This document shows positions 8,176-15,548 of a stretch of DNA of 28,375 bases, in pieces. Under the pieces are notes generated by a model. The model was not told where the DNA came from. It saw nothing but the letters and a program-made list of their open reading frames with translations, and did no database searches. How positions within the stretch are numbered: the first letter of the stretch is position 1; each line of letters opens with the position of its first letter. Location of the stretch: IMG/VR virus record IMGVR_UViG_3300017782_000150, positions 1-28,375 of that record; one strand, given 5' to 3'. Both the position numbers and the translations under genes were made by a program. The stretch comes from a virus.

Positions 8176-10166
8176 CACACATCGTTTAGAAGTTCCAAAG
8201 TAGCCTCCTCTGTTCTGAGGTTTATCTGGATCTGATTAATGATATATCTCCTACCTGAGATATCTAGCTTATCATTCATTCTCAACTGAGCAGCGACCTT
8301 AAAAGGAAGGATTGCCTTCATTGAGTATACCCTTCTGCTAGTTGAATAGAGATCTGTGATATAATCTTCCCAGAATTGATTGTATAAGGTCTGTATGAAA
8401 CTTTGTTCGTGAAAAGGATCAACTTCAAGTCCATAGGTTAGCATCTGTGTTACACTTGCTGCAACTCTGTTGTTTATATTCCCACATAGATACACTTGAT
8501 TAGAAGCGGTTGTTGTTTGACCTGTCTCATCTAAGAATCCTATTGGCTTAGAAGATATGCTCAATGTAGAAGGTGAATAGAAGATTACAGGCTGACCGAT
8601 ATAAGGCTTTATCTCCTTATCAACACTCTTACCTACTAGGAATGCCGTAACACCTCCGCTGAGGTCATTTAGCTTCTGGTATTTCATCAACTCAAATGTT
8701 GATTCTGTATTCAACTCGCCTCCATCAAAGGTAAAATCTGCTCTTACATCTCCATATCCTATCCCTCCATTGGTATTCCTATAAGCCTCTTCTAGATATG
8801 ATCCTGACTCCTGATAATTGAATGATAGCCTCTTGTATAGTTCAGGTCTTGTTACCTTCTCAGAAGTAACATCTACATGATCCGTAACATCATAATTAGA
8901 TCCTAAAGCATACCAATCATTTAGCGGTTCTACATTGAACTTTGTTCTGCTTGTAGGCTCAATCACTAGATTAAACATCTTCACTAGACCTAGAAGGAAG
9001 TCATAAACTTTCTGCTCTGGCATCTGATCGCTCATGATCACATCAGTAGAAAACGATTGAGATGTGCTTGTTGTTGCCGTAAATACATCGTTTGCATTCT
9101 CTGAAGGTCTTCCAGATATGCTGCTTCCTGTAATAGTTATTGTCTCTCCTCCCCAATCTATAGGCGGTGAGAATCTCATCTGAACCTCATCACCTCCCTT
9201 GAGCCAAGCATTTAGGTACACTTCCTGATTGGTAACATTTCCTGAATGTTGTCTGCTCATCACATACTGACCATTAACATACCAATGTACTTGGTAGTCA
9301 TTTGTTGATGTAATACTATACTTCCAGATCAGAGTTGTTATCACATTGTTGTTTGTATAGAGATCTGTTGTAGCATTAAACAATCCTGTGGCTGAGGTGA
9401 AGTTTATCTTCTGAGCCGTAAAGCCATTAGCCTGATCTTTGAACATATACCCCTCTCTTCTATGTCCCCACAGGAATAGATCCGTAAACTTAGAATTAGC
9501 GAAGAAGGTAGATGTGAATGTGATTCCGTATTTTGCTTCAATAGCATCAATCAACTTGCTGATCCTGATAGCAGGTTTCAACTCGTAGTAATTGATACCA
9601 TGATCATCATTAGTAGTATGATAAGCAATGTTGTTTGTGCTATGATCGTTAGATGCGGATTTATAATGCCAATCTTTAACAGGAGATATTAATGGGTATA
9701 TAACATTCCCAGAATGAAGAGCAGTAGTTCCTTCCATCGCTCCTCTAATCACTGATCCAGAATACGCATGATTATATGCTGATAGATCAAGATCTGTTAA
9801 TTCATCATCTCCAAATAAATCCTTTAGATTTACACCTGCTGAAAAGAACACAATCTCATAAGCAGAGGATTTCCCTTTAGTCATATCTACAGATATCAAC
9901 TCAATAGATCCTTCTCTAAACACTTCCTTATTGATAAACAAAGTAGCGTTCTGTCTTAATGAGGCTTGAAATCCTCCAGAGATATCCGCATTGTAGTAAT
10001 GCTTGAATACTGCGTTATTGATCTTAGAAGCAGGTACCTGAAAGTTCTGAGTGTAATCAGTAAAGAGCCTAGAGATGTCTCTGACATTCTGAATGCTCAA
10101 TGTGATATTCACATCCTCATCCTTATAGGTATCTATCTTCTCTGATCCTATATAGATCTCTATCAT
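8175..10166 (-). CDS. Tail/baseplate structural protein, 663 aa
   Basis: A large beta-rich protein starting MIEIYIGSEKIDTYKDEDVN. The early motif LFTDYTQNFQVPASKINN (about residues 33-50) is one I associate with tail proteins of Bacteroidota siphoviruses. The middle contains aromatic-rich strands and loops, and the end (about residues 560-663) looks like a separate beta domain with a MKAILPFKVAAQLRMNDKLD segment. It lacks a hydrolase motif that I can recognise. The gene overlaps the 436-aa gene by four bases (ATGA). It probably belongs to the distal tail or baseplate hub; it precedes the tape measure, which is unusual compared with lambda-like order. Confidence 0.6.
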   Translation of the reverse strand: MIEIYIGSEKIDTYKDEDVNITLSIQNVRDISRLFTDYTQNFQVPASKINNAVFKHYYNADISGGFQASLRQNATLFINKEVFREGSIELISVDMTKGKSSAYEIVFFSAGVNLKDLFGDDELTDLDLSAYNHAYSGSVIRGAMEGTTALHSGNVIYPLISPVKDWHYKSASNDHSTNNIAYHTTNDDHGINYYELKPAIRISKLIDAIEAKYGITFTSTFFANSKFTDLFLWGHRREGYMFKDQANGFTAQKINFTSATGLFNATTDLYTNNNVITTLIWKYSITSTNDYQVHWYVNGQYVMSRQHSGNVTNQEVYLNAWLKGGDEVQMRFSPPIDWGGETITITGSSISGRPSENANDVFTATTSTSQSFSTDVIMSDQMPEQKVYDFLLGLVKMFNLVIEPTSRTKFNVEPLNDWYALGSNYDVTDHVDVTSEKVTRPELYKRLSFNYQESGSYLEEAYRNTNGGIGYGDVRADFTFDGGELNTESTFELMKYQKLNDLSGGVTAFLVGKSVDKEIKPYIGQPVIFYSPSTLSISSKPIGFLDETGQTTTASNQVYLCGNINNRVAASVTQMLTYGLEVDPFHEQSFIQTLYNQFWEDYITDLYSTSRRVYSMKAILPFKVAAQLRMNDKLDISGRRYIINQIQINLRTEEATLELLNDV

Positions 10167-11473
10167 ATCTTTGCGTTCTCAGGGTTCGCCATCTCAATAT
10201 CAATGCTATAATTAATAGTGCGATCATTGATGTGTTTCTGTAGTCTTAATGAATTGGTCTGGATGTTTACTGCTCTCTGAGATTGAGATATGTCATATTT
10301 AACTCCTGATCTCTCAGTTGTGCGATCATATACCATCAACACATACTCACTCATCAGGAGTTGTTCCATAACCTCTGCATAATCTTCAGATACAAAGCCT
10401 GTGTTCAAACTCATCTTGTGAGTAACCTCGTGATTGTATGATCTGATTCCTCTTGCTTGGTTTCCCCAAGTATATCCAGAGGCTGAAGCATTACCTATTG
10501 CTGATCTATATGTCTCCTTCTCTAGATTGAGATCAACATCTGACCTCTTCAGGAAGGTTACATAATCCCAAGTTCCATATCTATTCACGAAGTATAGAGA
10601 AACAGGATCGTATTTAGGCTCACATTCGTTGTAGATTCTTACCTGATCAATCACACTATTAAACCCGTCCAATAGCTGAACATCATAATAGTTTGCATTG
10701 TAAGGTGTTGTTCCACTGTATCCTTGATTAGCCTTCCAATTTGAAAGGTTCGCAATTCCAGAAGGGAATAATAATACTCTCTCTTCTGCTTTAGTCTCAT
10801 ATACATCTGCTTCTGTTACTGCATATTGATAACTTGTTCCATCATCATTCAATACCTTAATGTTAGCGAGTCCGATATTACAACAGGATAAAGATTCAAC
10901 AGATCCTCCATCTGCTATTACACGATCACGATAGCCATAGATAATATCCAATCCCTCTCCCTGAAGTCCTAGATATATAGGAAGCATGAACGCATCCTTC
11001 TCATAAGCATATCTCATCTTCTCCTGAAGGAATGGTCCTTGTATCTTATGGTTAGCACCTTCTACGAATTTTCCGTATCCATATGTTGCTATGAAGATCT
11101 CTGTTGATCCTGTATCAGTTCCTGCACCTGATGGAGAAGATTCAGTATTGAACCAATCTAACACATAATCTATCTGAACAAACAACTGCGAATCAGGAGA
11201 GTTAAATACGATCCCATCGTTATGTAACTTTGAGATCCGATTTATGAACTCATTCTCTAGCAAAGGAGCGATGTCTGCCGTAGGATAAAAATCAACGAAT
11301 CCAGAAGATCTGTTAATTGTATATATTGGTGTTGAAGGTTTAGCAGACTTCTCACCACTCCACGCATAGATCTTTAACTCCATCTCATCAAGTCTATCTC
11401 TGTTAGATCCATCCCAAGTAAAAAACAGAGGTGATCTTGCGGCTACTAAGCCTTGTGGACTAATTACTGCCAT
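10163..11473 (-). CDS. Tail structural protein, 436 aa
   Basis: A beta-rich protein with no signal peptide or membrane segment. It begins MAVISPQGLVAARSPLFFTW and carries a segment near residues 285-320 with EPKYDPVSLYFVNRYGTWDY, resembling what I recall from uncharacterised tail proteins of Bacteroidota phages. It overlaps the neck-protein gene by 14 bases and the 663-aa tail gene by four, so the three are made together. A distal-tail or baseplate function is likely from context; no enzyme motif is visible. Confidence 0.58.
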   Translation of the reverse strand: MAVISPQGLVAARSPLFFTWDGSNRDRLDEMELKIYAWSGEKSAKPSTPIYTINRSSGFVDFYPTADIAPLLENEFINRISKLHNDGIVFNSPDSQLFVQIDYVLDWFNTESSPSGAGTDTGSTEIFIATYGYGKFVEGANHKIQGPFLQEKMRYAYEKDAFMLPIYLGLQGEGLDIIYGYRDRVIADGGSVESLSCCNIGLANIKVLNDDGTSYQYAVTEADVYETKAEERVLLFPSGIANLSNWKANQGYSGTTPYNANYYDVQLLDGFNSVIDQVRIYNECEPKYDPVSLYFVNRYGTWDYVTFLKRSDVDLNLEKETYRSAIGNASASGYTWGNQARGIRSYNHEVTHKMSLNTGFVSEDYAEVMEQLLMSEYVLMVYDRTTERSGVKYDISQSQRAVNIQTNSLRLQKHINDRTINYSIDIEMANPENAKI

Positions 11474-11957
11474 CTTTGTATTCTTTGTTTAATTTTTCTA
11501 TTGTGAACTCTAGAAACTCCTCTACATCTAAAGCATAAGCCTCTACAATCTCATTAGGTAGTTTCTGATATCCTAATTGAAATGGTCTGGAATAAAAGTT
11601 AGAAGCAGGTATTCCCTTCTTACCGATGCTACCTACTATAGTCCAAGCAGTTTGATCATAGGTCTGAAACTTACCTTTGTTGCTTCTGAACTGAATCCTG
11701 CGATCTTCTACCCATTTCCTTATTGATGAGAATGGAGGATTCTTTCCTGCCTTCCTTCCCTTATCTACCCACTCACCATATTCATTCATCAGGAAGTCAA
11801 ACTCAAAAGAGTTAGGCATAGCCTTGAAATCATAGTCTAGAGATTCATACAGGCTATTGGTTACATTCTTCTTCTTTCTAGTAAGGTTCTTTCTTGACTC
11901 CTTTACCAGATACTTCCCGAACTTATCTAATACTCTTTTGGTGTTCTCTCCCTTCAT
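11460..11957 (-). CDS. HK97 gp10-like tail-completion/neck protein
   Basis: A 165-aa basic protein. The segment YGEWVDKGRKAGKNPPFSSI (about residues 59-78) and the following RKWVEDRR match the recurring Y-G-x-x-V-D-x-G pattern of HK97 gp10-like proteins, which join head and tail. The first 35 residues are strongly basic (ESRKNLTRKKKN), and the end is helical and acidic. It abuts the tail-terminator-like gene directly (no spacing), the typical arrangement of neck genes. Confidence 0.68.
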   Translation of the reverse strand: MKGENTKRVLDKFGKYLVKESRKNLTRKKKNVTNSLYESLDYDFKAMPNSFEFDFLMNEYGEWVDKGRKAGKNPPFSSIRKWVEDRRIQFRSNKGKFQTYDQTAWTIVGSIGKKGIPASNFYSRPFQLGYQKLPNEIVEAYALDVEEFLEFTIEKLNKEYKDGSN

Positions 11958-12413
11958 CTAGCAGATGTTATTGGGGTTTATAGCCTCTATCTGTAGTGTG
12001 GCTTTCCATCCACATATATTAGCTTCCATATCCTCATCAAAAGGATCTGCAACAGGATCGTTTATAAGCCTGAAGTAAGCATCATATTCTGATCCTCTTC
12101 TGAATGTAGCTAGGATCTCAGATATCGCTGCAAGTGTTCTATGGTACACATCCTGCTTCATCATATTACCCTCGTATAGATCCTTAGCCTCTTTGCTATA
12201 ATCTACGATATCCATGACTAGAAGATCAAACTCATATGTAATAGTTCTCTCTCCTAGAGTTGCAGTTCCTGTCATCACATGAGCAATAGGAAACATATCC
12301 TGCTTCCTGAAATCTAGATCAAAGATATCTCCCCAAGTTACTTGGTTGATCTGATCATTTGCTGATGCAGCACTCTCTAGTGCTTCTGTAATTTGATAAT
12401 ATCCCTTCTTCAT
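11958..12413 (-). CDS. Tail terminator/completion-like protein
   Basis: A 151-aa alpha/beta protein first in the tail operon. The features I recognise are an N-terminal helix, TWGDIFDLDFRKQDMFPIAH around residues 26-45, and a final strand GWKATLQIEAINPNNIC, a combination common in tail-completion proteins of Bacteroidota phages. Tail terminators cap the tail tube and connect it to the head. The start codon follows two stacked terminator hairpins by only about six bases, with no promoter between, so the gene must be expressed by read-through or antitermination from upstream, or from a mature processed end. Confidence 0.65.
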   Translation of the reverse strand: MKKGYYQITEALESAASANDQINQVTWGDIFDLDFRKQDMFPIAHVMTGTATLGERTITYEFDLLVMDIVDYSKEAKDLYEGNMMKQDVYHRTLAAISEILATFRRGSEYDAYFRLINDPVADPFDEDMEANICGWKATLQIEAINPNNIC

Positions 12414-12418
12414 ATAAT

Positions 12419-12445
12419 TAAAAAACCCTATTCGCTAAAATAGGG
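12419..12445 (-). terminator. Second of two tandem terminators before tail operon
   Basis: On the minus strand CCCTATT and AATAGGG form seven pairs around a six-base loop and run into TTTTTT, then AATTATATG, where the final ATG is the start of the tail-terminator-like gene. It lies just after the stronger hairpin at 12448-12480. Confidence 0.7.
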
Positions 12446-12447
12446 AT

Positions 12448-12480
12448 AAAAAAAAGAGGAGATCCACCACAGACCTCCTC
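12448..12480 (-). terminator. First of two tandem terminators
   Basis: On the minus strand GAGGAGGTC pairs with GATCTCCTC (nine pairs, one G-U) around a seven-base loop and is followed by eight T. It comes 25 bases after the stop of the 46-aa Cys-rich gene and would end the small-gene transcript that starts at the promoter at 13202-13231. Confidence 0.85.
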
Positions 12481-12505
12481 AACCAAACCATCTAGCGAAC
12501 CACCA

Positions 12506-12646
12506 CTAGATACCTAAATGTATATCATCTTCTTCATCCTCGCATCTACAATCGTAGTAATCTGGATCAGTACACTCTCCGCAAACGCCACAAGTAGTAT
12601 CTTGATAATACTGATGGCTTTCTAATTCCCAATCTAGATATCCCAT
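12506..12646 (-). CDS. Small Cys-rich acidic protein, 46 aa
   Basis: The ATG overlaps the stop of the 68-aa gene (TAATG). The product has a Cys cluster TCGVCGECTDPDYYDCRC in its middle, giving C-x2-C-x2-C plus C-x-C, followed by an acidic tail (EDEEDDIH). This is suggestive of a small metal-binding knuckle. It is the last gene before the tandem terminators, so it is the 3' end of the small-gene island. The target is unknown; host-takeover proteins are often this small, but that is only a possibility. Confidence 0.62.
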   Translation of the reverse strand: MGYLDWELESHQYYQDTTCGVCGECTDPDYYDCRCEDEEDDIHLGI

Positions 12647-12852
12647 TACTCAAAGAAGTTTATAATGTTAGTCAATGTGCATTCAAAACCGAATACCGCT
12701 GCTACTCTATGGCATTGGTTCAATGTTAGATCTAAGCAGTATCTGTTCTCCTTCAATCCTCTGATTAATGCAGTTGTAGAATATGGGTACTTAATCATCT
12801 CCTGATCTAATACCTTAACTGCCTCTGGGCTTAACTTGTCATATAAATTCAT
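12646..12852 (-). CDS. Hypothetical protein, 68 aa
   Basis: A helical soluble protein beginning MNLYDKLSPEAVKVLDQEMI, with a second half (ALIRGLKENRYCLDLTLNQC) that reads like a small helix-turn-helix or helical bundle. Its stop is fused to the start of the next gene (TAATG), and it begins 11 bases after the 104-aa gene. I do not recognise a named family. As part of the promoter-driven island between terminase and tail genes it could be an early-expressed host-interaction protein. Confidence 0.65.
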   Translation of the reverse strand: MNLYDKLSPEAVKVLDQEMIKYPYSTTALIRGLKENRYCLDLTLNQCHRVAAVFGFECTLTNIINFFE

Positions 12853-12863
12853 GTCTCCTCTGA

Positions 12864-13178
12864 TTATAATTCAACCTCAATTCCTTCCTCCTTACACCAT
12901 TGCTTATATTCAGCATTAGCCTCATCCCAAGTATCAGCAATGAATTCCTCTCCTGTCTCTGGACAGGTAACAATGATCTGAATATTCTCTCCTCTGTGCC
13001 ATGCATAGTCTGCAATACCAATAGTATAGTCATGCATCTCTGACCACATCCAGATATATCCTGAATTCTCATTATAGCCTACCTCCGCACATTGTAGATC
13101 ATAGTCTAATTCTAATGCTTTTGCTAACACATCCTGAAGGATTATGTATTGTCCTGATGTTTTTAGATTTACTTTCAT
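12864..13178 (-). CDS. Hypothetical protein, 104 aa, first gene of small island
   Basis: An acidic alpha/beta protein starting MKVNLKTSGQYIILQDVLAK, with a Trp-rich core (SGYIWMWSEMHDYTIGIADY) and the end DEANAEYKQWCKEEGIEVEL. No transmembrane segment and no motif I can assign. It directly follows the best consensus promoter of the window (-7 box 23 bases upstream of the ATG) and a GA-rich leader (AAAAGAGATAGAGAGATG), so it is probably well expressed, independently of the terminase operon. Confidence 0.7.
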   Translation of the reverse strand: MKVNLKTSGQYIILQDVLAKALELDYDLQCAEVGYNENSGYIWMWSEMHDYTIGIADYAWHRGENIQIIVTCPETGEEFIADTWDEANAEYKQWCKEEGIEVEL

Positions 13179-13201
13179 CTCTCTATCTCTTTTGATTTAT
13201 T

Positions 13202-13231
13202 CAAAGATAGATATAATTTTTAATTGACAAA
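13202..13231 (-). promoter_or_regulatory. Consensus Bacteroidota promoter for small-gene island
   Basis: On the minus strand TTTG, 18 bases, then TATCTTTG, a perfect match to the Bacteroidota -33/-7 consensus TTTG ... TAnnTTTG. The -7 box ends 23 bases before the ATG of the 104-aa gene, and the leader is A/G-rich. A closely similar promoter plus leader precedes the gene at 23501-23701. Confidence 0.8.
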
Positions 13232-13236
13232 GAATT

Positions 13237-13979
13237 TTAATTACTTTTTTTCATTAAAGATTTCTCAACCTCATTCTTATCTATCTCATACTCCAGATAA
13301 GTGAGTGCAGTTCTTAGAGGTAACTCCGTTACTTTTTCAAATCGTAAGAGATCTCCTTGAGCAATTTGATGTACTGCTCCATACCATCCCCACTTCCTTG
13401 AGAAGTTAGATTGTGCATCATATCCTTCTTCCCCTCCTTCTCCAAAGATTGTAGGAAAGTTATCTGTAAGTTGGTTGCGATACGATAAAAAAAAAGCAGA
13501 CAACCTAGAAAGATGTCAGCAGATAGATCCTGAAAGCCTAAGCCATCATGCACCTCTGGATCGTAATTCTCAATGCTATGCCTTCCGAATACCTTCTTAG
13601 TGATAGGTCTATACAATACACCTAAAACCTTCTCTGCGTTCTTGTAAGGCTCTTTTAGGTATGTATCTAGATCAACATACTCTCCCATAGATATATCTTC
13701 TATCTTAGGATGAAAGCCGTACTCCCTTCCTTTGAATTGGAATGTCTTTATCAAGTTAGGTTTCTCAGATAACACTTCCCCTATTTGATTCCTAATCAGA
13801 TCCAGATCCTTCTTCTTCATCCCTTCCTGTTGAGCAGGAGTCAATCCACAGAAATGGTATAGGGCTAATTCATCACCATTCTCCTCATTAGCCATGAGTA
13901 TGAACTTCTTGTATACAGATAACTTCACATCTGATAGATTCTCTGGAATCTCTATGCTAACGGATTGTGTATCTCCCAT
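13237..13979 (-). CDS. Putative -1 frameshift product, about 247 aa (tail-assembly chaperone-like)
   Basis: A second reading frame, open from 13515 to 13237, lies -1 relative to the 216-aa frame and has no ATG until its last six codons, so it is unlikely to be started alone. Its sequence looks like a real protein (FSRKWGWYGAVHQIAQGDLL, then RTALTYLEYEIDKNEVE), a pattern I recall from Bacteroidota phage genes next to or fused with this one. A run of nine T (read T TTT TTT in the upstream frame) lies just inside the open window. A -1 slip there would join 164 residues of the first frame to 83 of the second. Long and short forms from one start, as in lambda G/GT, are typical of tail-assembly chaperones. 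This is inference from frame, slippery run and codon content. Confidence 0.55.
13329..13979 (-). CDS. Phage protein downstream of terminase, short (0-frame) form, 216 aa
   Basis: A soluble, mainly helical acidic/basic protein starting MGDTQSVSIEIPENLSDVKL, with KPNLIKTFQFKGREYGFHPK near residues 73-92 and a hydrophobic helix ADIFLGCLLFFYRIATNLQ at about 154-172. The start overlaps the terminase large-subunit 3' end by 23 bases. In its usual neighbourhood and with the second open frame in the -1 register it would be the short form of a tail-assembly chaperone (lambda gpG-like), which binds the tape measure. The alternative is an uncharacterised head/tail protein with an unrelated overlapping gene. 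Confidence 0.65.
   Translation of the reverse strand: MGDTQSVSIEIPENLSDVKLSVYKKFILMANEENGDELALYHFCGLTPAQQEGMKKKDLDLIRNQIGEVLSEKPNLIKTFQFKGREYGFHPKIEDISMGEYVDLDTYLKEPYKNAEKVLGVLYRPITKKVFGRHSIENYDPEVHDGLGFQDLSADIFLGCLLFFYRIATNLQITFLQSLEKEGKKDMMHNLTSQGSGDGMEQYIKLLKEISYDLKK
13487..13495 (-). other. Candidate slippery site: run of nine T
   Basis: In mRNA sense the site is CTG CTT TTT TTT TAT. The heptamer T TTT TTT sits in the right register for a -1 shift from the 216-aa frame into the downstream frame. A run of nine identical bases can also cause RNA-polymerase slippage, which would have the same outcome. Confidence 0.5.
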
Positions 13980-15111
13980 AATTAGGTTTGCTTAGTTTAT
14001 TATACACCCCATATCTCAACGCATCAATAAGGTGATTGTATTTATCTTCAGGCTTGTTTAACAAGTTTCCGTTCTTATCCTCAAGCCATTTATAGTTCTC
14101 CATCTCCTTCATGAGATTACTTCCCAAGATATGGATCTTATATCTCTTCAGCATATCAATCCCTGCATTAACAGAATCTGCTCCCTTCTGAGTAGGTTTA
14201 ATGTTCCATCCCATTCTATGTAGTTCCTCTATACTTTTAGGCTCTGAGGAATCACCAAAGATCTCGTCATACCTCCCTATCTCTAGCTTCTGAAATTCTC
14301 TGTTCAGATCCTGATTTGTTAGGTTAGTTGAATACAACAACTCCTGAAAGTAAAGATTATCACCCTCCTGATAACATCCTACAAGTGCCGAAGGATCGTT
14401 AGTAAATCCAAAGTCAAGACCAAACGAAAGGAACTTAGCAGTAGTAGGGATCTGCTGAATTGTAGTGAACTGAAACACCTGTGCTCTATTCGTTCCTCTC
14501 TCACCTAATCCATAAACTCTCCAATAATGCTCATCTGTTTGCTTTAGTCTCTCTATCTCATCTATGATAGTCTGATCTAGGAATGGATTATCTAGGTATG
14601 TCGTTTGATAGAAGTCAGCATCATCTCTTGGTATTACTCTATCATAGATCCAATGGAATGTATCTGAAGGATTGTAATCCAGAATGATCCTGCCGTTGGT
14701 ACGGAATACAATTTGTTGCCAATCCTCAAAGGTCAATTCATTAGCCTCATTCAAGAATGCTAGATCTCTCTTCCTACCTCTGATCTTCTGTGGCTGATCC
14801 ATAGATATAAACTCTACTAGATTACCATTGAGGATGTATTCTGAATTGGATTTGTTATGATTCTCCTCTCTATATAGATCTGATCCTTTTAAGATATCTA
14901 AGAAGTCCCTCATGACTGATGAGCGAACTGCAGGGAAGGTCTTTCTAGCGATTGTAATAGTCTTACCTACATTCTCCCCACAATAGTAGAAGATAATCCA
15001 TAAGAGGATGTTGTATGTCTTTCCAGAGCGAGTACCTCCCTGTTCTACTACTATCTTCTTATCTGATCTCTTAAGATGTCCGTAGACTTTATTAACTTGG
15101 ATCTTGCTCAT
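13957..15111 (-). CDS. terL: Terminase large subunit
   Basis: A 384-aa packaging motor. The ATPase half has Walker A GGTRSGKT (residues 25-32) and Walker B LAFLNEANE (117-125). The nuclease half has the three acidic positions of the RNase-H-like fold: GLDFG (Asp233), FGDSSEP (Asp287) and HLIDALRYG (Asp363). It translocates DNA into the prohead through the portal and cuts concatemers. Length is somewhat short for the family, but all core motifs are present. It overlaps the small subunit by 20 bases and the chaperone-like gene by 23. Confidence 0.95.
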   Translation of the reverse strand: MSKIQVNKVYGHLKRSDKKIVVEQGGTRSGKTYNILLWIIFYYCGENVGKTITIARKTFPAVRSSVMRDFLDILKGSDLYREENHNKSNSEYILNGNLVEFISMDQPQKIRGRKRDLAFLNEANELTFEDWQQIVFRTNGRIILDYNPSDTFHWIYDRVIPRDDADFYQTTYLDNPFLDQTIIDEIERLKQTDEHYWRVYGLGERGTNRAQVFQFTTIQQIPTTAKFLSFGLDFGFTNDPSALVGCYQEGDNLYFQELLYSTNLTNQDLNREFQKLEIGRYDEIFGDSSEPKSIEELHRMGWNIKPTQKGADSVNAGIDMLKRYKIHILGSNLMKEMENYKWLEDKNGNLLNKPEDKYNHLIDALRYGVYNKLSKPNYGRYTIR

Positions 15112-15439
15112 CCACTTCCTCTATCTGGAATGTCTTCAGCCCTTCATGGGCTATCTCCTGTCTCTCAACATATCCTCTCTTCTTGCCTTTAGTCTTTAGA
15201 TAGAAGATCGTGCTACTAGGATTCCCTCCTTTAATCTGTTGATGCAGTTGTGATTCCGCAAAGTCCAGAGCAACATTGGATACATCATCTACTGCTCTCT
15301 TATACTCTGGATCATTATCCATCCATAAGTAATGAGTAGTCCTTCCTATCCCTACGCTCTTACAGGCTGAGGTAACTACTCCTAGAGATTTCTCTAGTGC
15401 TTCTAGCATTGCTTTTTTATGTTGTTCAGTTTTGTCCAT
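15092..15439 (-). CDS. terS: Terminase small subunit
   Basis: A 115-aa protein with an N-terminal helix-turn-helix (about residues 8-38: ALEKSLGVVTSACKSVGIGR) followed by WMDNDPEYKRAVDDV and a helical oligomerisation region, then FYLKTKGKKRGYVERQEIAH and an acidic tail. This layout is standard for phage small terminases, which recognise the packaging site and regulate the large subunit. The start codon lies next to the plus-strand RNA gene described here; a weak minus-strand promoter (TTTG, 19 bases, TACTTTCA at 15477-15447) overlaps the plus-strand promoter, which would set the two units against each other. Confidence 0.85.
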   Translation of the reverse strand: MDKTEQHKKAMLEALEKSLGVVTSACKSVGIGRTTHYLWMDNDPEYKRAVDDVSNVALDFAESQLHQQIKGGNPSSTIFYLKTKGKKRGYVERQEIAHEGLKTFQIEEVDEQDPS

Positions 15440-15459
15440 TGTTTGTTGAAAGTATTTTG
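15431..15459 (+). promoter_or_regulatory. Plus-strand promoter for the tRNA-like gene
   Basis: Plus strand: TTTG (15431-15434), 18 bases, then TATTTTG (15453-15459), one base shorter than the Bacteroidota -7 box TAnnTTTG. The -33 box lies inside the first codons of the small terminase gene on the other strand. Transcription from here would start some 10 bases before the tRNA-like RNA. It is the only plus-strand promoter I can tie to a plus-strand product. Confidence 0.5.
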
Positions 15460-15478
15460 TATATTGTAGCTATCAAAT

Positions 15479-15548
15479 GCGGTAGTAGTGTAATAGTAGC
15501 ACATCTATCATCCAGATAGAAGGTGAGGTGCAAATCCATCCTACCGCT
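15479..15548 (+). tRNA. tRNA-Gly(UCC)-like RNA, non-canonical, plus strand
   Basis: A 70-nt sequence folds as a tRNA: acceptor stem GCGGTAG/CTACCGC (seven perfect pairs), T8 A9, D-stem GTGT/GCAC (one G-U), anticodon stem TCTAT/ATAGA (five perfect pairs) with loop CATCCAG (anticodon TCC), and discriminator T. Glycine identity elements known from bacterial GlyRS are present: G1-C72, C2-G71, U73, C35, C36. Parts needed in translation are altered: position 33 is A not U; the D-loop (AATAGTA) has A at 18; the T-loop (TGCAAAT) has G at 55; the T-stem has only two G-C pairs, with an A-A and a T-C mismatch; the variable loop is three bases. No CCA is encoded. With its own promoter and terminator it looks like a functional RNA gene, possibly chargeable but not used for decoding. 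A degenerate remnant is the main alternative. Confidence 0.62.

Noticed and set aside
12839-13072. Minus-strand 77-codon frame overlapping the 104-aa gene
   Set aside because: It lies wholly in another frame of a gene with a clear promoter and leader; Arg/Leu-rich shadow composition.
13237-13503. The downstream frame as an independent 88-aa gene starting at TTG
   Set aside because: A TTG start with no supporting leader is unlikely when a T9 slippery run in the correct -1 register lies just downstream; treated as a frameshift product instead.
15479-15548. Minus-strand reading of the tRNA-like element as tRNA-Ser(GGA)
   Set aside because: The anticodon loop has U33 in that direction, but there is no T-arm or D-arm consensus, and promoter and terminator both point to the plus strand.
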